Assembly (NCBI GenBank): GCA_946481025.1
Contig: CAMLNA010000022.1
Location: forward strand, 1-41,096
DNA from: an uncultured Rivibacter sp.
GTDB taxonomy: Bacteria; Pseudomonadota; Gammaproteobacteria; Burkholderiales; Burkholderiaceae
Length of the DNA stretch: 41,096 bases
Reading direction: 5' to 3'
Shown here: positions 35,872 to 41,096 of the stretch, piece after piece
Numbering within the stretch: the first letter of the stretch is position 1
Layout: the number at the start of each line of letters is the position of its first letter
Notes under the pieces: model-generated
Seen by the model: only the letters and a program-made list of their open reading frames with translations
What the model was told of the DNA's origin: nothing
The model's database searches: none
Program-made: the position numbers and the translations under genes

Positions 35872-35885
35872 GGTACGCCGTTTGC
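35872..35885 (+). promoter_or_regulatory. Sigma-54-like promoter of the DUF3606 gene
   Basis: GGTACG-CCGT-TTGC has one mismatch to GGCACG-N4-TTGC. Predicted start near 35897, only about 20 nt before the ATG, just room for the AAAGGAGG site. Confidence 0.5.
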
Positions 35886-35917
35886 CTTCTCAGCTTCGCG
35901 CAAAAAGGAGGCTGCAG

Positions 35918-36127
35918 ATGATCCGACCGCAGATCGACGCGTTTGGGTGGGACCACCGCAACATCAACCTCACGGGCGTGCTGGACGTGTCCTACTGGAC
36001 CAAAGTCCTCGACGTCAGCGCCGACGAGCTACACCGTGCCGTGCAGGAAGCCGGAACGCATGTGGACGCGGTGCGGCAGTTTCTGGCTGACCGCCAGCTG
36101 CCACTGCCGCTGGACCTGCAGTCGTAA
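35918..36127 (+). CDS. DUF3606 small protein
   Basis: 69 residues: INLTGVLDVSYWTKVLDVSADELHRAVQEAGTHVDAVRQFL in short blocks is the DUF3606 helical pattern. Function unknown; members are common in stress loci. ATG 35918 has AAAGGAGG upstream. Ends shortly before a strong bidirectional terminator. Confidence 0.85.
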   Translation: MIRPQIDAFGWDHRNINLTGVLDVSYWTKVLDVSADELHRAVQEAGTHVDAVRQFLADRQLPLPLDLQS

Positions 36128-36150
36128 GGGGCGAAAGAGGGCCAAAAGCA

Positions 36151-36178
36151 AAAACGCCCACAGCAATGTGGGCGTTTT
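36151..36178. terminator. Bidirectional rho-independent terminator
   Basis: AAAACGCCCACA and TGTGGGCGTTTT form a 12-bp stem around GCAA, with a T-run on the plus side and A-run (T on minus) on the other. It ends the DUF3606 transcript and the convergent tRNA transcript. Confidence 0.9.
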
Positions 36179-36183
36179 GAATT

Positions 36184-36260
<77 letters not shown>

Positions 36261-36273
36261 TCAGAAGAGCGCT

Positions 36274-36279
36274 ATTCTA
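36274..36279 (-). promoter_or_regulatory. -10 element of the tRNA-fMet promoter
   Basis: The minus strand has TAGAAT placed so that transcription would start a few bases before the tRNA 5' end at 36260. A weak -35, CGGACA, lies about 15 bp upstream. Confidence 0.45.
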
Positions 36280-36352
36280 GCATGGTTTGTCGCGTGTCCG
36301 CCAGTGGCGCAGAACAAATCACAAACGTCGCGCCGCCGCCGTCGAACAAAAC

Positions 36353-36383
36353 AAAAAGGCCAGCACGGGGCTGGCCTTTTTTT
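36353..36383 (-). terminator. Terminator of the ribosomal operon after rplQ
   Basis: AAAAAGGCCAGC and GCTGGCCTTTTT form a strong stem, with T-runs in both directions. It lies 37 bp past the rplQ stop. Confidence 0.9.
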
Positions 36384-36419
36384 GGGCGCCGCCTCTCTTG
36401 AGGCGCGAAGTCGCAGTGC

Positions 36420-36818
36420 TTATTCGGCGGTGGCTTCGGCGGCTTCCGCCTCGACGGGTTCGGGACGGTCCACCAGTTCGACAAACGCCATGGGCGCGTT
36501 GTCGCCGACGCGGAAGCCCATCTTGAGGATGCGGGTGTAGCCGCCCGGACGAGCCTTGTAGCGCGGGCCCAGCTCGTCGAACAGCTTGGTCACCACGTCG
36601 CGATCGCGCGTGCGGTTGAACGCCAGGCGGCGGTTGGCCAGCGTGGGCTCCTTGGCCAGCGTGATCAGCGGCTCGACGACGCGGCGCAGTTCCTTGGCCT
36701 TGGGCAGGGTGGTCTTGATGGCCTCGTGCGTGAGCAGCGAGTTGGTCATGTTGCGCAGCATCGCGAGGCGGTGCTCGGACGTACGGTTCAGCTTGCGCAG
36801 ACCTTGACGATGACGCAT
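36420..36818 (-). CDS. rplQ: 50S ribosomal protein L17
   Basis: 132 residues, beginning [20 protein letters not shown] and carrying the L17 block [23 protein letters not shown] in the first 45 residues; the end is a Glu/Ala-rich tail. Last gene of the alpha operon, 98 bp after rpoA and just before the terminator. Confidence 0.98.
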   Translation of the reverse strand: MRHRQGLRKLNRTSEHRLAMLRNMTNSLLTHEAIKTTLPKAKELRRVVEPLITLAKEPTLANRRLAFNRTRDRDVVTKLFDELGPRYKARPGGYTRILKMGFRVGDNAPMAFVELVDRPEPVEAEAAEATAE

Positions 36819-36916
36819 GGTGCTTTCCTTTCCTTATCAAAACCGGCAGCCGTGTCAGGTACTGCCGGGTGCACCGGGCAGCGCTCATCGCGCCGCCCAC
36901 TCTTCTTCAAATCAGA

Positions 36917-37918
36917 TCAACGCTTGTCGAGACCTTGCGGGGGCCAGTTCTCGAGGCGGGCGCCGAGCGTGAGGCCACGCGAAGCCAGGACTTCCTTGAT
37001 CTCGTTGAGCGACTTGCGACCCAGGTTCGGAGTCTTGAGCAGCTCGGTCTCGGTACGCTGGATCAGGTCGCCGATGTAGTAGATGTTTTCGGCCTTCAGG
37101 CAGTTGGCCGAACGCACCGTGAGCTCGAGCTCGTCGACCGGGCGCAGCAGGATCGGGTCGAACTGCTGGCTGCGCTGCGCGGCCGGCTGGTCGAACGCGG
37201 CGAGATCGCTGCCTTCGAGCTGCGCGAACACCGCGAGCTGCTCCACCAGGATCTTGGCCGATGCACGGATCGCCTCTTCCGGCGTGATGGCGCCGTTGGT
37301 CTCGATCTCCATCACCAGCTTGTCGAGGTCGGTGCGCTGCTCCACGCGGGCGCTTTCGACGGTGTAGCTCACGCGCTTGACGGGCGAGAACGAGGCGTCG
37401 AGCACGATGCGACCGATGGCCTTGGTGGGCTCGTCGCCATAGCGGCGGAGGTTGCCCGGCACGTAGCCGCGGCCCTTTTCTACCTTGATCTGCACGTCGA
37501 GCTTGCCGCCTTGCGACAGGTGCGCGATCACGTGGTCGGGGTTGATGATCTCGACGTCGTGCGGCGTCTGGATGTCGCCGGCAGTAACCGGGCCTTCGCC
37601 TTCCTTGCGCAGCACCAGCGTGACTTCGTCGCGGTTGTGCAGCTTGAACACCACGCCCTTCAGGTTGAGCATGATGTGGACCACGTCTTCCTGCACGCCA
37701 TCGATGGTCGAGTACTCGTGCAGCACGCCGGCGATCGTCACTTCCGTCGGCGCGTAACCCACCATCGACGAGAGCAGTACACGGCGCAGCGCGTTGCCGA
37801 GCGTGTGGCCGTAGCCGCGCTCGAAAGGCTCCAGCGTCACCTTGGCGCGATGCTCGCCCTTGGTGGCCGACAGCGGCTCCACATTGATGGCTTTGGGTTT
37901 CAGCAAATTGGTTTGCAT
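36917..37918 (-). CDS. rpoA: RNA polymerase alpha subunit
   Basis: 333 residues: N-terminal dimerisation domain (about 1-235, with [20 protein letters not shown]), a short linker, and the C-terminal domain (about 255-320) that contacts UP elements and activators ([37 protein letters not shown]). Located between rpsD and rplQ as in other proteobacteria. Confidence 0.98.
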   Translation of the reverse strand: MQTNLLKPKAINVEPLSATKGEHRAKVTLEPFERGYGHTLGNALRRVLLSSMVGYAPTEVTIAGVLHEYSTIDGVQEDVVHIMLNLKGVVFKLHNRDEVTLVLRKEGEGPVTAGDIQTPHDVEIINPDHVIAHLSQGGKLDVQIKVEKGRGYVPGNLRRYGDEPTKAIGRIVLDASFSPVKRVSYTVESARVEQRTDLDKLVMEIETNGAITPEEAIRASAKILVEQLAVFAQLEGSDLAAFDQPAAQRSQQFDPILLRPVDELELTVRSANCLKAENIYYIGDLIQRTETELLKTPNLGRKSLNEIKEVLASRGLTLGARLENWPPQGLDKR

Positions 37919-38064
37919 TGAGCTTTGTTCCTGTCAATACCCTCGGCTCGTTACGCCGATAAGGCTGATGGACCAACCGGGCTGTTTGGCGTCGCCCCGG
38001 CCCGGCCAACGAGGCGACTGCGTGCACACGCCGGCCGCAGCGGGCCGGCATGGCGGAATCAGGA

Positions 38065-38688
38065 TCAGCGCGAGTACAACTCGACGATCAGCGATTCGTT
38101 GATGTCCGCACCGAACTCGTCGCGGTCCGGCGCCTTCTTGAACACGCCTTCGAACTTGGTGCTGTCCACCTGCACCCAGCCCGGCAGGCCGACGGACTCG
38201 GCCAGCTTCAGGGAATCGGCAATGCGCAGCTGCTTCTTGGACTTGTCGCGCACGGCGATCACGTCACCAGCCTTCACCAGGTAGGACGCGATGTTCACCA
38301 CTTCGCCGTTCACCGTGATGGCCTTGTGCGACACCAGCTGGCGCGCCTCGGCACGGGTGGAGCCGAAGCCCATGCGGTAGACCACGTTGTCCAGACGCGA
38401 CTCGAGGATCAGCAGCAGGTTGGCACCGGTGTTGCCTTTGCGGCGCTCGGCTTCCGCGAAGTAACGGCGGAACTGGCGCTCCAGCACACCGTACATGCGC
38501 TTGACCTTCTGCTTCTCGCGCAGTTGCAGGCCGAAGTCGGACGTGCGCGAGCCCGAGGTGCGGCCATGCTGGCCGGGCTTGGATTCGAACTTGGCCTTGT
38601 CGCTGATCGCGCGGCGGGCGCTCTTCAGGTAGAGGTCGGTGCCTTCACGGCGGGCCAGCTTGGCCTTGGGTCCCAGGTAACGTGCCAC
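38065..38688 (-). CDS. rpsD: 30S ribosomal protein S4
   Basis: 207 residues: N-terminal region [20 protein letters not shown], then [19 protein letters not shown] and the S4 RNA-binding domain ([29 protein letters not shown] in part). S4 is the repressor of the alpha operon in E. coli. The 224-bp gap upstream, after rpsK, is unusually long and contains two strong hairpins. Confidence 0.98.
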   Translation of the reverse strand: MARYLGPKAKLARREGTDLYLKSARRAISDKAKFESKPGQHGRTSGSRTSDFGLQLREKQKVKRMYGVLERQFRRYFAEAERRKGNTGANLLLILESRLDNVVYRMGFGSTRAEARQLVSHKAITVNGEVVNIASYLVKAGDVIAVRDKSKKQLRIADSLKLAESVGLPGWVQVDSTKFEGVFKKAPDRDEFGADINESLIVELYSR

Positions 38689-38782
38689 TTTGTGTGTCCT
38701 TGGTCAATCTGACGCACGAGCGCCGGAGCACTGTGCGCGAGTCTGGCGAGTGTTGTTGGAGGCGCTCAGACGGTGGGCTTAT

Positions 38783-38846
38783 GAAGCCTCGCCGCAGGCG
38801 AGGACTTCAGCAAAACCGCCGGCGCGGCGCAAAGCGCCCGCCGGCG
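38783..38846 (-). other. Two strong hairpins in the rpsK-rpsD gap
   Basis: GAAG-CCTCGCC pairs with GGCGAGG-a-CTTC (38783-38808), and CGCCGGC...GGCGC pairs with GCGCC...GCCGGCG (38817-38846). No T-tract follows. They lie upstream of the S4 gene, so a role in mRNA processing or S4-linked control is possible. On the minus strand a TAGAAT hexamer occurs a little further upstream. Confidence 0.45.
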
Positions 38847-38912
38847 ACGGGGAACCGGGAATTCTATCGCAAACGGCAAACAGCCTGTCTGGACGACTTC
38901 TCGGCGCGAGTA

Positions 38913-39317
38913 TCAGATGCGGCGACGCTTCTGCGGGCGGCAACCGTTGTGCGGCACCGGCGTCACGTCGGAGATCATCGTGATGCGGATGCCCAGCGCA
39001 GCCAGCGCCCGCACCGACGATTCACGACCCGGGCCGGGGCCCTTGATCTGCACTTCCAGGTTCTTGATGCCCTGCTCCTGCGCGGCACGGCCGGCCACTT
39101 CGGCAGCCACCTGGGCAGCGAAGGGAGTGGACTTGCGCGAGCCCTTGAAGCCCTGGCCACCGCTCGAGGCCCAGGACAGCGCGTTGCCCTGGCGGTCGGT
39201 GATCGTGATGATGGTGTTGTTGAACGACGCGTGCACGTGCGCAATGCCGTCCGCAATGTTCTTGCGGACCTTCTTGCTGACGCGCCGGGCGGCGGTGTTC
39301 GCAGGTGCTTTAGCCAT
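38913..39317 (-). CDS. rpsK: 30S ribosomal protein S11
   Basis: 134 residues, with the S11 blocks [21 protein letters not shown] and [19 protein letters not shown], ending [11 protein letters not shown]. Between rpsM and rpsD in the alpha operon. Confidence 0.98.
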   Translation of the reverse strand: MAKAPANTAARRVSKKVRKNIADGIAHVHASFNNTIITITDRQGNALSWASSGGQGFKGSRKSTPFAAQVAAEVAGRAAQEQGIKNLEVQIKGPGPGRESSVRALAALGIRITMISDVTPVPHNGCRPQKRRRI

Positions 39318-39365
39318 GCTGGTTCTCTTTCAATCTTCGAGCGTTGCGACGGTGAGCACCGCTGA

Positions 39366-39731
39366 TTACTTCTTGAGCGCCGCGGCCGACTTGCGCGGAC
39401 CCTTGCGGGTGCGGGCATTCGTGCGGGTGCGCTGGCCGCGCATCGGCAGGCCACGGCGATGGCGGAAGCCGCGATAGCAGCCCAGGTCCATCAGACGCTT
39501 GATGTTGATCGACACCTCACGGCGCAGGTCGCCCTCGATGGTGAGCTTGCCCACCTCTTCGCGGATCTTTTCGAGATCGCTGTCGGTGAGGTCCTTCACC
39601 TTCTTGTCGAAGGGGATCCCGCAAGCCGTGCAGATCTTCTGCGCGGTCGGCCGCCCGATACCGTAGATGTAGGTCAAGCCGATCTCGGCGTGCTTCTGGG
39701 GCGGAACGTTGATACCAGCAATACGTGCCAT
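39366..39731 (-). CDS. rpsM: 30S ribosomal protein S13
   Basis: 121 residues, starting [20 protein letters not shown], with [14 protein letters not shown] and the C-terminal [19 protein letters not shown] tail that reaches the tRNA sites. 48 bp before rpsK. Confidence 0.98.
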   Translation of the reverse strand: MARIAGINVPPQKHAEIGLTYIYGIGRPTAQKICTACGIPFDKKVKDLTDSDLEKIREEVGKLTIEGDLRREVSINIKRLMDLGCYRGFRHRRGLPMRGQRTRTNARTRKGPRKSAAALKK

Positions 39732-39769
39732 GTTTGTCCTCTAACTCTGTCGTCGCGCGTGGCGCAGGC

Positions 39770-39883
39770 TCAGCCCTGACGCTGCTTGTGGCGCGGATCA
39801 GTGCAGATCACTCGCACCACACCCTTGCGGCGGATGATCTTGCAATTGCGGCACATCTGCTTGACGGATGCGGCTACTTTCAT
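39770..39883 (-). CDS. rpmJ: 50S ribosomal protein L36
   Basis: 37 residues read from ATG 39883 ([14 protein letters not shown]... to HKQRQG). The zinc ligands Cys11, Cys14, Cys27 and His32 are all present, so this is the zinc-binding form. Located between infA and rpsM. Confidence 0.96.
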   Translation of the reverse strand: MKVAASVKQMCRNCKIIRRKGVVRVICTDPRHKQRQG

Positions 39884-39933
39884 GATCTTCTCCTATACCT
39901 CTTACGCTCTTCCGGGTCTTGGCGACTCACCGC

Positions 39934-40152
39934 TCACTTCGCCCGGAAGACGATGCGAGCACGACTCAAATCGTAGGGCGTGAGCTCCACGGTCACCTTG
40001 TCGCCCGGCAGGATGCGGATGTAGTGCATGCGCATCTTGCCGGAGATGTGACCGAGCACCACATGCCCGTTCTCCAGCTTCACACGGAAGGTGGCATTGG
40101 GGAGGTTCTCGAGGATCTCCCCTTGCATCTGGATGACGTCATCTTTCGCCAT
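39934..40152 (-). CDS. infA: Translation initiation factor IF-1
   Basis: 72 residues, single OB-fold: [20 protein letters not shown] at the start and [20 protein letters not shown]. Lies between secY and rpmJ, 26 bp after secY, so it is part of the ribosomal operon. Betaproteobacteria often have a second IF-1 gene elsewhere. Confidence 0.97.
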   Translation of the reverse strand: MAKDDVIQMQGEILENLPNATFRVKLENGHVVLGHISGKMRMHYIRILPGDKVTVELTPYDLSRARIVFRAK

Positions 40153-40178
40153 AGCTCTGCGTCGCCACCGTCCCGTGT

Positions 40179-41096
40179 TCAGCTGGCCTTGAAATTGGCT
40201 TTCTTCAGCAGCGACTCATACTGCTGAGACATCACGTACGACTGCACCTGGGCCCAGAAGTCCATCGTCACCACAACGATGATCAACAGCGACGTGCCAC
40301 CGAAATAGAACGGCACGTTGTACTTCAGGACCAGAAACTCCGGCAGCAGGCACACCAGCGTGATGTACACCGCACCGCCAAGCGTCAGTCGCGACAGGAT
40401 CTTGTCGATATGGCGAGCGGTCTGATCACCCGGGCGGATCCCCGGAATGAAGGCTCCGCTCTTCTTCAGGTTCTCTGCCGTCTCACGGCTATTGAACACG
40501 AGCGCCGTGTAGAAGAAGCAGAAGAACACGATGGCTGCCGCGTACAGCATCACGTAGATCGGCTGACCGGGCGACAGCAGTCCGGCCAGGTCTTTCAGCC
40601 AACGCAGGCTGTCGCCGGTGGCGAACCAGCCCACCACGGTCGCCGGCAGCAGGATGATCGACGACGCGAAGATCGGCGGGATCACACCCGACATGTTGAT
40701 CTTCAGCGGCAGGTGCGACGACTGCCCGCCATAGACGCGGTTGCCCACCTGGCGCTTGGCGTAGTTCACCAGGATCTTGCGCTGACCGCGCTCGACGTAC
40801 ACCACCACGTAGGTGACGACCGCGACGAGCGCGACGATGAACATCGACACGATGATGCTCATGGCACCGGTGCGAACCAGCTCGAACAGACCGCCGATGG
40901 CGCTCGGCAAACCCGCGGCGATGCCGGCGAAGATCAGGATCGAGATCCCGTTGCCCAGGCCGCGCTCGGTGATCTGCTCACCCAGCCACATCAGAAACAT
41001 CGTGCCGGCCACCAGGCTCACCACCGCGGTCATGCGGAAGCCGAAACCCGGGCTGATGACCAGGCCCGGCGAACCCTCGAGCGCGAGCGCAATGCC
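40179..41096 (-). CDS. secY: Protein translocase subunit SecY (5' end beyond window)
   Basis: Channel of the Sec translocon. 305 C-terminal residues are visible; the frame runs off the right edge ([20 protein letters not shown] at the edge), so the N-terminal third is missing. Visible SecY blocks: [39 protein letters not shown], the [18 protein letters not shown] segment ([17 protein letters not shown]) and the end [20 protein letters not shown]. Confidence 0.97.
   Translation of the reverse strand, partial: GIALALEGSPGLVISPGFGFRMTAVVSLVAGTMFLMWLGEQITERGLGNGISILIFAGIAAGLPSAIGGLFELVRTGAMSIIVSMFIVALVAVVTYVVVYVERGQRKILVNYAKRQVGNRVYGGQSSHLPLKINMSGVIPPIFASSIILLPATVVGWFATGDSLRWLKDLAGLLSPGQPIYVMLYAAAIVFFCFFYTALVFNSRETAENLKKSGAFIPGIRPGDQTARHIDKILSRLTLGGAVYITLVCLLPEFLVLKYNVPFYFGGTSLLIIVVVTMDFWAQVQSYVMSQQYESLLKKANFKAS

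Overview
The window is high-G+C DNA from a betaproteobacterium, most likely a Burkholderiales member of the Leptothrix/Rubrivivax/Methylibium/Rhizobacter type. I base this on the secY-infA-rpmJ-rpsM-rpsK-rpsD-rpoA-rplQ order, a Bordetella/Burkholderia-type porin, TRAP uronate transport, and a tRNA-fMet (CAU) with its CCA end encoded. The genus is inference. There are three blocks.

Block 1 (about 67-22728) is a pectin and galacturonate utilisation locus. A minus-strand series runs kduI, kduD, four ABC-transporter genes (TogMNAB type), oligogalacturonate lyase, two secreted PL1 pectate lyases and a CE8 pectin methylesterase lipoprotein. Divergent to it are kdgF, an outer-membrane porin and a CE12-type rhamnogalacturonan/pectin acetylesterase lipoprotein. 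Next come kdgK (minus), then udh, an SMP-30 lactonase, a TRAP transporter (dctP, dctQ, dctM) and a second dctP. Together these de-esterify and cut pectin outside the cell, import oligomers by ABC and monomers by TRAP, and process them by two routes. Unsaturated uronates go through KdgF/KduI/KduD/KdgK to KDPG. Galacturonate is oxidised by Udh and the lactonase to galactarate. Two perfect GTTGT-N3-ACAAC dyads (GntR/FadR type) and two KdgR-like elements mark the divergent promoters.

Block 2 (about 22772-36127) is an accessory island of stress-type genes. It holds a DUF3309 peptide, Ku with a stand-alone LigD-type polymerase domain, an rpoN outside its usual context, a DUF2334 / YihY / small-protein operon, a DUF2383 / lipoprotein / topoisomerase IB operon, a PRC-barrel gene with a small membrane protein, a three-PAS hybrid histidine kinase, an NtrC-type activator, a Pro-rich peptide and a DUF3606 protein. 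My main finding is that the intergenic regions of this island carry correctly oriented -24/-12 (sigma-54) elements. Three are perfect GGCACG-N4-TTGC matches, upstream of rpoN, of the DUF2334 operon and of the kinase gene. Six near matches lie upstream of ku, DUF3309, DUF2383, PRC-barrel, DUF3606 and the Pro-rich peptide. The island therefore looks like a self-contained sigma-54 regulon that encodes its own sigma factor, sensor kinase and enhancer-binding activator, and that controls NHEJ, topoisomerase and envelope or stress functions. This is inferred from sequence only.

Block 3 (36184-41096) is core genome: tRNA-fMet, then the spc/alpha ribosomal operon end on the minus strand (rplQ, rpoA, rpsD, rpsK, rpsM, rpmJ, infA, and secY cut by the right edge).
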